From Notospermus geniculatus (taxonomy: Eukaryota > Nemertea > Pilidiophora > Heteronemertea > Lineidae): a stretch of DNA of 64,000 nt. The position numbers and the translations under genes were made by a program. The DNA lies in NCBI GenBank assembly GCA_002633025.1, contig NMRB01000100.1:14610-78609 (forward strand), read 5' to 3'. Shown here piece after piece: positions 33,801 through 45,563 of this stretch; the first letter of the stretch is position 1, and each line of letters begins with the position of its first letter. Below the pieces are notes generated by a model, which was not told the DNA's origin, did not search any database, and saw only the letters and a program-made list of their open reading frames with translations.

Positions 33801-34934
33801 TTTTTGAGTTATCACTGTTGGTTAAGTTGCTGATGCTGCTCGCTTTGAGAGAAATATTGCCCACTTTCCTGGTATTCAAGAATGAATTCAGCCCTTGAAT
33901 TCACTCAATGTTGACTTGTCACCATTTAAGTATTTTAATTGTGATTTTTGAAGCAAATGGCTGCTTGCTTTCTTGAGTTTTGGAACTTTTGAGTTAAATT
34001 ACTATGCCTACTATGCTGATATGGCGTGCTTTTGAAACGGAACGGGCCAATTTCACCAGGAAAAAGACTGAAAAATGAACACTTTTTGAAAATACAATGT
34101 ATAGTCCATCTCAATGAGACTACAACTTATTGAAACTAATTTCATGTATTGAATAAATTGTTAGAATGGTGCTGCTGAAAAATCAAAGACAAATAGAATT
34201 GATATTTGGAAATGTGAATGTTTTTGGCAAAGTTTTTCCATTTACATATCCAGTAATTGTTACATTTGATTCCAAAGAAATTGAGAAAAAGCACAAATTT
34301 GTTTTGAGTATATTTACGAAAATGCATTGGTGAAATTTTTCTAGCACTGTTGTTGTTGTTGGCAACTTAATTGTTTTTCACCTTGTCTTTCTAACTGGGT
34401 GTAACTTGAAATCGTTAGCATTGATGAACTTAGAATGTGGGCCAAACTGATCATGATGATGATATTAGATATTATACCAGTACCGGTAGTTGATTTTCAT
34501 TCATGATAAATCATATGGAATATGAAAATACACTATTGTCTTTTTTGATACCAAACTTATTGTAATATTAGTATTTTTGATAATATTATAGGGATTAGGT
34601 TAGCAAATTGTCCAAAAATTACCGGTAGGTATTAAGTGTTGTACCTGTGGTGATTTCACCTGTCTCTGAAACTGGAAGTTTTGACTCACTCATCCTTTTG
34701 GAGATATTTTCAATAGAAGAGCCTGCCTGTCAGTTCTAAATCTACTGTCAACACTGTATTGTAAAATAGCTTTTTTTAAAATAAAACCTTTTTTCTTGGT
34801 ATATCAAATGAAATTGTCCATCTTCCTGCATGTCTTTACCAGTGGCCTGTGACTGGTGTCTGCTTGATATTCTGTCAAGGGGTTTAATGAGACCCGCCAA
34901 GGGCAGCTTTCGGTTTGAGAAAAGGCTCCTGTTC

Positions 34935-37900
34935 TTAAGACCTCGGCCTAGCCCTAGTCTTATAACGTTCTTCTGGCCAGAACCTCGTCCCAAGGTTATA
35001 ATTCATGAATTTAAATCCTTTATAGATAGTTCCGAGGTCCATCAAGAACATGATGATCACAAGGACTATCATAATGATCATTGCCAGCGATCCCACCGCC
35101 TGTGCAGTAGGGGATTCCACTGGAGGTGGAATATATTTTCTTCCTGTCAGTGCCAGTTTCTTTTGTTTCTCTGAAATGATAAATAAAAATACCGCAATTT
35201 AGTTTCTAAGAGGTCACAGACCATATGTGGGACTTTTACGGAACCTTCCGGTATACTGAATTTAAAATTGGGTATATACCGGTAGGTTCCGTAAAAATTG
35301 CATCCAGCACACACTGTTGGCAAGAAGCATTTCATCTTGCTGCCTCTCCAACCAAGCTATACATATATGCAGCCCAGGTCATGTGTAAAACCCGCTTCAA
35401 ATACGCTCTCTTTGCATGAGTGTCGTGAAAAAGCAAGTTAGCATTATTGCACTTACGCATACAAGGTGTCACTATGGGCAGCCATTGAGCTCTGTCGCCA
35501 CACTCCACCGTCGTTTCCCCTTCGCCATTCGGGAACTCAAACTCATTACTGATACAAGAATATGTAATGACTGTCCTATAGGCTGTGTCATTGTAGGCCA
35601 CGGTGGTGTTCTCGGGGATGAGAGGGTCTGAGCATTCAAGAGCTGAAAGAATGACCAACGAAGATGCATATGGTTGTGTGTCCCCAGTCGGTCAGTATGG
35701 AAATTACATGGCCGTCACAAATCCACTAACTGTGGACATTAGATTTGAACCTTTCCCAAATGGGGACATTACGTGCTAACTGACTGTGCATGACGTATGG
35801 GTTCATTTGGCAAGATTCCAATTGGGGACATTCCCGTTTGCTGCATCTCTGATGGGTCCACACAGTTTTTTCGCACTCTAGTCCTCGGTTGACACCGCAT
35901 ACAAATGCCCACCTTCCCCTGAACAACTTGGTGACTGGACAGCTAAAATGTCGTAGGCCGATTACCATCAGCTGGTACTTACAAACGCAGTCAGCCAATC
36001 TGCTGATATTCCATCGCCCAATCTGCCAGTTGACGTAATTCTCCCGACAAGACACCCACTTACTGACCACCCGGTCGGGGAACATGAAGCCTGGCAGGCA
36101 GGTCCAGGCCACGGTGTCCGTGAAACGCCTCTTGGAGGAGCTGACAGTCGCGTTGCCTACTCTCGGGAACGGTTCGCACTCCACAGCTGAAAGATGGACG
36201 GGACTTCGTTCTATGACCCTGCCCGTGGTTCTTGTGTTAACGGATCTTTGATCACTACGAAAGTGCAACAAGATCTCCAACACCCGTCCTTCTCCACCGA
36301 ATTAGCCAACGAATGAAGCCCGACAAGCCAGAAACAGGAACGCTTGCAAGTTCCTTATTCCTGACGGCGGCTGTAGATTCCTGTCAACTTGCATGCGATT
36401 TTGTTACCTTGACACCATAATTCTTTGAGGGACAACCTGTCCTTTTCTTGCAATGTCCCCTGCTTTACAACAATCACATCAACACCCAGTACTCACGGCT
36501 ACAGTTATCTGGGACGTCTATCCATTCCTCATCAGGGCCACACCAAGCAACCTTCACGCTCGTGTTATCAAAGGCGAAGTGATACCCGTGTTCACATTTA
36601 TACTCGATCCACGACGGATAAATACGTGCTGTGGAGTTCTTCTTGGCGTATTTGATACCTGGAGGAGGTTTGCATGCCTTGGCTGAAAAAAGGAACAGTC
36701 CCAGTATGTCCTACTGTTGGTTGCTGGACTTCACGAAGGCATTCGACTTGATCCTTACAAGTCGTCAGCAGTCGTTCAGAAGTAGCTTTCCGTCAGTCAT
36801 TCTCTATTGATGGCAAAAAAGGAGGGTCATGCGGCTGCTTTAAGGTAAGCCTTTACCATGAACAACATCAGTAGGCCTACAGCAACAGCAATGGTCACTG
36901 TTGCAGAGAACAACTAGACCAGTACTAGACAGGACTAGCTCTTGCAAAGAGCAACTAGACCACATTCACCGCTCATGTCCTCGAGATGAGCGGTGAACGT
37001 GGCGCGACGACTCTGGCAGGTTGTGACTTACTCCTACGCAGTCGTATGGGACGCTCCGGCCCCTACTTGCCTCTACGAGCTGCTTCCCCTTAACGTCAAC
37101 CCCGTAACCCGCATCCAAACTACCCTGTAGGCCTTCGTGCTGTCGAAATTGGTCCCTGTGGTCCCATTCCGATGGTGGATGCGACATTACAGACACCAAA
37201 CTTACTTACGTTCACAAGGCGCCAACGACCCATCACTCCATTTCCCTGGGTATAGACACTCATATTGCATCGAAGGCATTTCAATGATGTTTGGCTTCAT
37301 CGCCGTCCAAGCCACCATCATCTCGTCTACCATGGTTTTGTTAATCAGTGTTGAAGCGTTGTATGCTGAAGAAGCAATGAAGTTCTCGTATCATTTGGCC
37401 CGGGGGTTTAGGATTTTACCACCCGCCGTTACGACGTCTACCCGCAGAAAAGCAGGTCGTAACAACGCATTTGAACGAATGACATCCTGAGAGACTCGGG
37501 GCATTTATGGTCCCTACAATCCCTTTAGAGACAAGTGCGAGAGATGGCGCATTTGCGTAGGAATGAACGAATGGATGTGCCAACTCTGGATGCTGTGCTC
37601 CTGATTTCAGATGCAGCATCGACAGCCAGCTTGGTCCTTTAACAGCCATCTACTGTCAGCTTGAAGATCAACAAGGCTCTCCGACCAGTTCGGGCGAAAG
37701 TCAGCAATACATACGCGCCGGCTTCTGGGCTTGCCACTCCAAGTAACGTTCGGTGAAGTTGGGCATTAGGTAGCCATGCTCACATGTGTAGTTGATGACC
37801 AGTCCAATGTAGGGTTTCGGTGGGTGGGGTACGACGTGAGCCGCCGACGGCAGCGCCGGACAACGTTTTGCTGTGAGAAAGGATTGGCAGTGATGATGCT

Positions 37901-40761
37901 GGGTTAGGAATAGACCAGTCGAACCTCTGAGGTCAACCTTGGGGCAATCCCAAACTGCAGGGGCCTGACTGGACGGACGAAGTAGCGCCTTTAAATTGAT
38001 CAGTGGAAGAGAGGCCACAAAGTCAGAACTGACCTTGGTGTCCTCAACAGAGAAGACATCGAGTGACAGAGGTTGCCAGAACCTTTGATACGGGTTCGTT
38101 GGACAACCCACCCATAGGGCTAGCTTCGAAAATCTTACCTACGTGTTGACAAACAAAACCCATCTTCTCCGAACATGGTTTCATGTCCGACTTCCATTTC
38201 GTCAGATAGTAACCGTTAATAAACTTGTTCTTCACAAGACATATGCACATGTCCTCCCTGTCGTCTGCCTTCGACAGAAAGTCGTCTGGTAACCAATTAT
38301 CGAACATGATCGTCTTCGACGAGTAAGTGAAATTTGCAGACGAATTGGCCTCTGAAAGTGAAATGGTCCGTCTTCATTGCGCGCATCCTCTACGAACAGA
38401 AACTCCAATGACTGAGAGAGTGGGATGGGGATGCACAGAGGGGAGAGTACGAGGGTACTCTCTTTTCTCGTAAGAGAGGAGTGGGCGGCAACTAAAATTG
38501 CAACTGAGGTGTACAGCCAAACTGGACACCTAGGTACATCAGTCTGGAAAATTCTAAAGCAGAGGATTCCGGATCCAAGAAAGAAGAGGGCCAGCATTTT
38601 CCCCAGGGCTTGTTCGCCTCCGGTATCATCCGAGAGAAAGGTAGAGGCAGAGACGTGCTGCTGAAGAGCTGAAAGGCCCCTGACCATGTAGTAGAGTTTG
38701 CTTTCTCAGCCTTCGGAAACTACGGTAGTCCTTGTCAATGGTCTTGTCGAAGTTCAAGGAACTATTAACAGTAATGAATTGTCCATTGGCTGCCAATTCG
38801 CGCTAGAATACTCTCACTCTACTCGGAGATGCGCCTCCACTATGGTGGAAATCCTTGGTCAAAGCTGCAAGGCAAATGTGTCTACGACTCACCTCTCCTC
38901 CCTACAGTCCATTGGCTCAAGTAATCAAAACGGAGAACTTCGTCGATGAAATTTAGCTCGTCCTGGTTCTGGATTGCAAGGAGCTGGGAGTCATCTTTGT
39001 CTTTACAGACTTCAACAGCTTCGTCTTGAGTTAGTTTATCACTGAAGAACATGTAGCACATTCCAGCATGTTTGCTGTAGGCCCACTCCTTTGATCGGCA
39101 CGGTGAAGGGGAAAGGGTATAGCCAGCTGGAACAAAAGTGCTGAGTGCGGAGTACATGTACTTTCATCCTTCATGCATTCTGAGACATTTACGGTCCCTT
39201 CCGCTCCCTCCAAGACGAGAGGAGCACTTGCGTAGACCCGGATGATTTGGTTTCCCACACTTTCCATAGCTTTCGACCTGTTGTATTGCACGCAAGAAAC
39301 ACGGACCGCTGGAAACCAATGCAGTGGAAGTTGGCTGGACAGTTTCTTACCTTGAAGCTTAAGCCTTGGGTTGAAGACTCTGGGAGTAGTTGTGATTGGA
39401 ACCTCAGTCGTCGTAGGAGCAGACGTACTGGGATGAGCAGACGTATTTGGATGAGGAACTTTGCTGGCAGAGGAATCGTTAGAAGCTTTTGAATCGGTCT
39501 CAGATGTGTTTGTGGAAATAGAAGGATACTTTGGGCATGGAGGGGGAGTCGGACAGATGCAATCGATAACTTGTGCTGTTCCGGTTATGTTGCTTTGTGT
39601 CATAGTTTGGAGTGTCATCAGCGATAATTGAGTTGGGGACGATACTGCCTTGGTAATTCCTGTTGGTGGCGATGCTCCGACAGTTGTCTTGATGGTACCC
39701 TTGTTTGGTGTTCCTGGGTCTGGATGTGTTGTTTTGACGGCATCAACGTGTTTACCTGGTGACGGAGAAGACACATCGGTTGTCTTGGTGGTTCCATTGA
39801 TTGCCGTTCCAGTTACTGAATCTGCTCCGTCAACAAGAGTACCTGCTGATGGAGGAAAAGCATCGGTTGTTGTAGAACTGTCCGTCGCCGACGTTTCTTG
39901 CGATGAAGACGGTCCTGCGGTTCCCGTGGGGTCCTCGACCGCTAGTGGAGATGATGTCAACGTTGTCTCAGCGGTATCCCCTGGTGTGGTTACAGGCTCC
40001 AGTGTCGTTTCATTTGCCCCAGAGATATCTGTGGGTGTTGCAGACACTTCTTCGGTTTCAGTTTCCATGGAGCTGTCCTCAACCAAAGTGTCTAATGACG
40101 GAGTTAGTTCTGTTGTTTCCGTATCGTTGTTCTCCGCTGAAAATTCTGGGGAGGGAGAAATCGCCATGGTTTCATTATCGGTGTCATCCGTCAAAGTGTC
40201 TAGTGTTGCAGTGGATGCCGTTGATGAGCGCGGAGTCTCGGTTGATGTGGAGGTGCCAGCGCGTTCGGTGTTTTCAGATTTAGGTTTGTGCCGAAGGGGG
40301 ACTTTCTTCGGATATGTCTTGTCTGCTGTTTGAGGATCCTCCTGTTGATTTCCTGGTACTACATACGTGTATGTTTCCACAATCTCTCCCAGGTTTGTTG
40401 AGTGTAGTTCTGAAGGAACAGGTGAATTAAAAGACATCGAGAATTTCGTCAGTCTGCGTATTTACAAGTAGTAAGCCATTGGCATAATCGTTCGTTCCGT
40501 GGTTACGTTGCCAGGGTTCAAGCAAAGACTGTTCGGAAAGTCCTTTTCTTAACAAGACAAAACCGAAAGTGGAACCGTGTCGACTAACCGATTGAACCTT
40601 GCGGCTCTGTTTTGGAACCATTATATGGTCCCTCTGGTGTGATACCTCACACCCTTTTGGGAACTACTTTCTGAGAGAGTTTGCTGAAAACACTTACCTG
40701 TGACACAAAGAAGAAGCAGATTCATCAGAAAAAGTCCAACGAGAGGAATTCGGAGGGACAT
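34935..40761 (-). CDS. Mucin / C-type lectin / four-sushi type I membrane receptor, copy 1
   Basis: Ten exons, 5' to 3': 40761-40698, 40409-39351, 39126-38893, 38351-38139, 37870-37715, 37365-37210, 36682-36497, 36186-35983, 35642-35457, 35170-34935; 897 residues. Every internal junction is phase 1, as in modular extracellular proteins. Order: signal peptide (LVGLFLMNLLLLC), Thr/Ser-rich mucin-like region of about 350 residues with a Cys/Pro patch, C-type lectin domain over two exons (GMCYMFF, WTV, EDMC, MKPC, GFVCQ), sushi 1 over two exons, sushi 2-4 one exon each, membrane segment (LAMIIMIVLVIIMFLM) and a tail of about 35 residues with many Arg/Lys. The lectin lacks EPN/QPD and WND calcium motifs (TKWKSD instead), so sugar binding by the classical mode is doubtful. 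Role: adhesion or recognition, inferred. An in-frame ATG 78 bases upstream (40839) is an alternative start. Confidence 0.87.
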
Positions 40762-41771
40762 CCTGGCGCTACGATGGCCTCGCACCTGCTCACAAGTCTC
40801 TGATCGTATGGCAAACTTCGGCAACACCAGAAGGTACATGGTGATGTTGAAGTGTCCATGTCAAGTGAAGGGAAGAGCAGTGACAAGTAGCCCTGATACT
40901 TGAAATCAGTGGAAAGCATCAACTGTAGTTCATGCAGATCCCACATTGCCACTATAGGATGTATTATTGATGACTTTTACAACCATCAAGAAATCATGGC
41001 TTTTAGCAACAACCCAAGCCAATAGTAGGTTACTTGACGATGTCGTTCAAGCGACATTGCTAATTCATTGGTTGCGATACTCGAATTCGTTCCTCTGGGA
41101 GTGAGTTGCTATCTTCAGAGACCTTTGGCAATGCTGTGCGCAACGTAAATCTGTGCATGGTAGCTGACGAAACCGCTGTTTTCACCGTTTCTGTGGTGAA
41201 CCAATGTGTAGGCCTACTTGTAGGCCTAGATACAAATGCTTGTGGTGAACGTCGGTATTCATATAGCGTAGGCGGGCCTACTCCTTGCCCAGTAGGGGAC
41301 GATCGAATGCTTCTCTAATATCCATGACATATCCAGTAGGCCTACCGTTCCGAACAGTAAAGAAAAAGTAAGAAAGTGGAAGGTTTTCGCAAGGACTATT
41401 TTATTACCACTAATGTCTGGAACGAATAAGTTTTGAAGATTTCCACTGTAAATTTGTTTGAGAAGAAATCATGATCAGAGCGTCTAAACACGGTACGGTA
41501 CAATTTCTGGCACCACTACAGTAGGCCTACCAGGAAATATCACGACGATCCTTTGACTACAACAGAAGCAGATGATTTTGGTTCATCTGGTGATCAAGGA
41601 AATCGCATGAGCCGAGCGTGCCTGCCCTTTTTCACTGCTAGTCGTTAATGACTGTCCACAACAAGCCGATCAAAATTCAAGTCCAATCTACGTCGCCTGA
41701 TGACGAACCACTCTCCTCAGAAATGTTGCTTCATTTTTCAACTTCGCACCTTTAATACGCAGGATGTCTCA
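40762..41771. other. Intergenic region between sulfotransferase and receptor, unit 1
   Basis: Holds the receptor 1 upstream region and the sulfotransferase 3' region. No additional exon is seen. TAGGCCTAC words are frequent. The equivalent stretch in unit 2 is 51732-52765, conserved with small indels. No promoter element could be singled out. Confidence 0.5.
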
Positions 41772-41883
41772 TTATAGTTCATATCTAAATGGTATATCAT
41801 AGCCCTTCATGCGTACATCGTATACTTTATCGAATATCTCGTTCTGAAAGACGGTGAAATGGTTTTTCCAGTCACCTACTTGA

Positions 41884-41990
41884 CCTGAAATGGAAAGTTG
41901 GACAATTGGTAAGTTTCCAGTCACCTATTGAAATGGAAAGTCGGACAATCGGTAAGTTTCCAGTCATCCATCGAAATGGAAAGTGGATAA
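41884..41990. repeat. Small tandem repeat next to the last sulfotransferase acceptor (unit 1)
   Basis: About 48-base units built on GAAATGGAAAGT.GGACAAT and GGTAAGTTTCCAGTCA; three partial units here and two in unit 2 (about 52878-52945). It lies in the intron directly upstream of the last exon's acceptor. Copy number differs between the paralogues. Confidence 0.6.
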
Positions 41991-42312
41991 GGTAGGAGGA
42001 ATGGTGAAGAATTACCAAAAATCAAGGCATTTGAATGGAGGTTGGTTTGAAAGGTCGTAGGGGCGAAAGCTTGACAGTCAGCAGTACCTACCCTTTCGTA
42101 ATAAGGGCGAAACTTTGGCATCAATAGAGTACACATCTTCATGATTCGTCATTGGGTTTTTCCGCATGTTGTCGAATGTTGTATGCTCTGCTATCTGTCG
42201 AATGACATCGTCACTAAGTGACTTCCCGAGGAACTTGCACATGCCACGTATAGAGGCCTGTAGATCCTGAAAAGCGGGAACAGAGTGCTTGACATCGTCA
42301 ACCATCAGGGTC

Positions 42313-42722
42313 GGTCAACACATGCTCCATCTTTCGCACTTGCCATTGTCGGCAGCGGTAGGGACCGTAAATGACCAATATTATGCAATCAAATGTTCTT
42401 GGCCAATCATGTGCAGCAGATTGCATCATGTGATCATAGGATGTCACATCGTATCGGACACTCAATCATCGTATCGGATCCTAAAACCTCGTATCGGACA
42501 GCCCTCCTAGTTTCAGCCAATCAGAGCATAGGCCTGTTGTTATAGTTGCTAGGCAATTTGCATAATATAGCAAAGAGTGGATGGCAGGTCGTCCAATATG
42601 GATTTTTGTTGGATGAAGAAAAGTTATATCGGACTCGGCTTCGCCTCGTCCGATATAACTTTTCTTCATTCAACAACAATCCATATTGGACTCCCTACCA
42701 TCCACTATTTGTATATTATCGG
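42313..42722. mobile_element. Unit-1-specific insertion with a foldback
   Basis: About 410 bases absent from the matching intron of unit 2 (around 53245). Its right part, 42576-42706, is a foldback: AGTGGATGGCAGG / CCTACCATCCACT outer ends, long arms with AAAGTTATATCGGAC / GTCCGATATAACTTT, and a 13-base loop. Confidence 0.7.
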
Positions 42723-42989
42723 TGGTAACGTGAGTAGGCCTATGCGCGGCCAGTGCTGGGATGAAAAATCGGCAAAACCATGACCTGAACATAGAAAACA
42801 GTACGGCACTACCGATAAGGATTTTTAACTTACCTCTTTCATGTCTTCATAAAACACGATGTGGACATGAGGTTCGTTCCTCTTGTCCCACCAGCTTTTG
42901 GTGAAGTCAAACCAGGAACCATGGTCAACTGAAAACGAAAAGTACCGGTATCAATTACAATCCAATTAAGCAGTAGGCCGACTTACTCT

Positions 42990-43137
42990 AGGGCCGTATG
43001 CACCAAACGAAGATTATCTTGAACTCAGATTGAGCCACAACTTTTTCATTGTCACATCATGCCCTGGCAAACCTGAACAATTGAAAAGTTGTGGCACAAC
43101 CTGAGTTCAAGAATCTTCATTTGGTGCATACGGCCCT
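42990..43137. mobile_element. MITE with AGGGCCGTATGCACCAAA ends
   Basis: AGGGCCGTATGCACCAAACG at 42990 mirrored by TTTGGTGCATACGGCCCT ending at 43137, with the inverted match continuing through TTGAACTCAG and CTGAGTTCAA. Present in unit 1, absent from unit 2 (about 53525), so it inserted after the units separated or was lost from unit 2. Confidence 0.75.
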
Positions 43138-45563
43138 GTGGTAATTTCACACGATCAAGAAAGAACAGACGTAGCATCTTCTGATCTACTTGTATAATCC
43201 TCTTTTCTGAGCAACCTGAAATTCTTACCGTGTCCGTCAATGAACATGTCGTAGAATTCCTCCCAGCTTCCCTGAAAGTCACCGAAGCTGGAGCTACTTC
43301 GGTAGAAATGGTAATAGGACACCAACAGATCCTTGGGGTTGCGGAAGAGAATCAGCATCTGAAAAGACAAGCAAAGCTTTTTGACAATCAGTTCTCTCAT
43401 CACGAGCGTCTTTTGATTGTTTTCAATCGAAATGAACCGTCATATTTACAGTGCAGTTTGCAGTGCCCATCCTGATATTTGCCGATTTCGATGAGCGTAC
43501 CCGTTTCAACGTGCCCTTTCTTTTGCGACCAAGCAGACAATCTCACAAGGACCAGGAAACAACTTCCTCACTTCACCGTCGCAAACGATATTTGATCACT
43601 CGTCGCTTTAATATAGGCCACTTTGATCGGGCGTTTCCTCTACATTGGTTCACTGAGGTATAGCCTATTTCCAGTATGGGAGCTCCAGGAGTCAGCAATA
43701 CTTGGCGTTTTTTCTTTTCTCTTGATGGCTTGGGCCACTTCTCTAAATCACTAAATCTAAATCACTAGTCTCTAAATCATAATTCATATTCACTATCGAT
43801 TCCTTAGTGTAATGCTCGACTGCTGATTGGAGTCACGGTTCTGATGAATAAGCGGTATTACCATTAATAACATTCCTGCAATTACTGCGGGGTTTACATA
43901 GCGAGGATATTCCTTTGTGGTGACGATGAGGAATTCTCTGTTATTGATTTTGAAGTGGAACTATCGAGTAACCCTCGCGCCGGAACAAGGAAGCAACTTA
44001 CCAGCTTGGGCTGCAGAGAGGCGCAGGGCAAACATCGATACCGGTCATCTCTGAGGTTCCGCGGTCGATCCCGTGCTCATGGAGAGAGAGAGAGAGCGCG
44101 CACACTAACAGTGCAGGTTTTCCTGGCACTCCGGTTTCCTCCTGCTGCGCATTAATTCGTCCAGTGTTTTCTATAGAGAGCTATTTGGCGCTCAGCTCGC
44201 GATTCAATATTTAGAAACAACTTACCTGCTTTTGGATACGTGACAATGAAGACGTCATCGTCACGTGGTTCAAACTCCTTAACTGCATCCAAGATGTCCG
44301 GGGGCGAGTAGCAGAAGAAGAGGACCCCCTCGTAGACATGTTCCCCAGGCAGGACGTGACTGAATCTTTTACCCGACATTCTGTAAAGAAAACGCAAAGA
44401 ACTCTGTTTTTTTGAGTTATCACTGTTGGTTAAGTTGCTGATGCTGCTCGCTTTGAGAGAAATATTGCCCACTTTCCTGGTATTCAAGAAAGAATTCAGC
44501 CCTTGAATTCACTCAGTGTTGACCTGTCACCATTTAAGTACTTTAATTGTGATTTTGAAGCAAATGGCTGCTTGCTTTCTTGAGTTTTGGAACTTTTGAG
44601 TCCAAATTACTATGCCTACTATGCTGATATGGCGTGCTTTTGAAACGGAACGGGCCTATTTCACCAGGAAAAAGATTGAAAAATGAATACCAGTACTTTT
44701 TGAGAATATAGCCCATCCTAATGAGACCACAAGCTGACCTGAAATTGAGTCATATGTTATTGAAACTAATTTGATGTATTGAATAAATTGTTAGAACGGT
44801 GCTGCTGAAAAATCAAATCAAAGACAAATAGAATTGATATTTTTGGAAATGTGAATGTTTTTGGCAAAGTTTTCCCATTTACATATCCAGTAATTGTTAC
44901 ATTTGATTCCAAAGAAATTGAGAAAAAGCACAAATTTGTTTTGAGTATTTTTACGAAAAATGCATTGGTGAAATTTTTCTAGCACTGTTGTTGTTGTTGG
45001 CAACTTAATTGTTTTTTACCTCGTCTTTCTAACTGGGTATAACTTGAAATCGTTAGCATTGATGAACTTAGAATGTGGGCCAAACTGATCATGATGATGA
45101 TATTAGATATTATACCAGTACCGGTAGTTGATTTTCATTCATGATAAATCATATGGAATATGGAAATATTGTCTTTTTTGATACCAAACTTATTGTAACA
45201 TTAGTATTTTTGATAAAATTATAGGGATTAGGTTAGCAAATTGTCCAAAAATTACCGGTAGGTAAAGTGTTGTACCTGTGGTGATTTCACCTGTCTCTGA
45301 AACTGGAAGTTTCGACTCACTCATCCTTTTGGAGATATTTTCAATAGAAGAGCCTGCCTGTCAGTTCTAAATCTACTGTCAACACTGTATTGTAAAATAG
45401 CTTTTTTAAAATAAAACCTTTTTTTCCTGGTATATCAGATGAAATTGTCCATCTTCCTGCATGTCTTTACCAGTGGCCTGTGACTGTGTCTGCTTGATAT
45501 TCCGTCACGGGTTTGATGAGACCCGCCAAGGGCAGCTTTCGGTTTGAGGAAAGGCTCCGGTTC

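Larger units (their letters stand above)
41772..44379 (-). pseudogene. Sulfotransferase pseudogene, exon 2 deleted
   Basis: Exons present: 1 (44379-44226), 3 (43358-43229), 4 (42928-42834), 5 (42266-42092), 6 (41884-41772), all open with intact splice sites. Exon 2, which in the unit 2 copy carries GTTWLQE of the 5'-phosphosulfate loop and the catalytic His (IKTHLP), is absent: only about 865 bases separate exons 1 and 3, and about 495 bases are missing at the break near 43448-43466. Exon 1 ends in phase 1 and exon 3 starts in phase 0, so skipping shifts the frame. The duplication boundary at 44399 also cuts off the 5' UTR exon and promoter. Loss of function is the simplest reading; an assembly deletion is the alternative. 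Confidence 0.8.
33801..44399. repeat. Segmental duplication, unit 1 (10.6 kb)
   Basis: Starts TTTTTGAGTTATCACTG and ends GTAAAGAAAACGCAAAG. Contains receptor gene 1 and the damaged sulfotransferase. Unique insertions against unit 2: 42313-42722 (with a foldback) and 42990-43137 (MITE). It lacks about 495 bases around sulfotransferase exon 2. Bases 33801-34934 are non-coding downstream sequence of receptor 1. Confidence 0.92.

Noticed and set aside
38232-38687. 151-codon minus-strand frame within the lectin intron
   Set aside because: It runs through the splice site of the lectin exon and resembles no protein; its identity in both units only reflects the near-identical tract.
39650-40333. 227-codon open frame on the plus strand opposite the mucin exon (again at 50622-51305)
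   Set aside because: It is the antisense shadow of the Thr/Ser-rich exon; biased codon composition keeps the opposite frame open. No start context or splice structure supports it.
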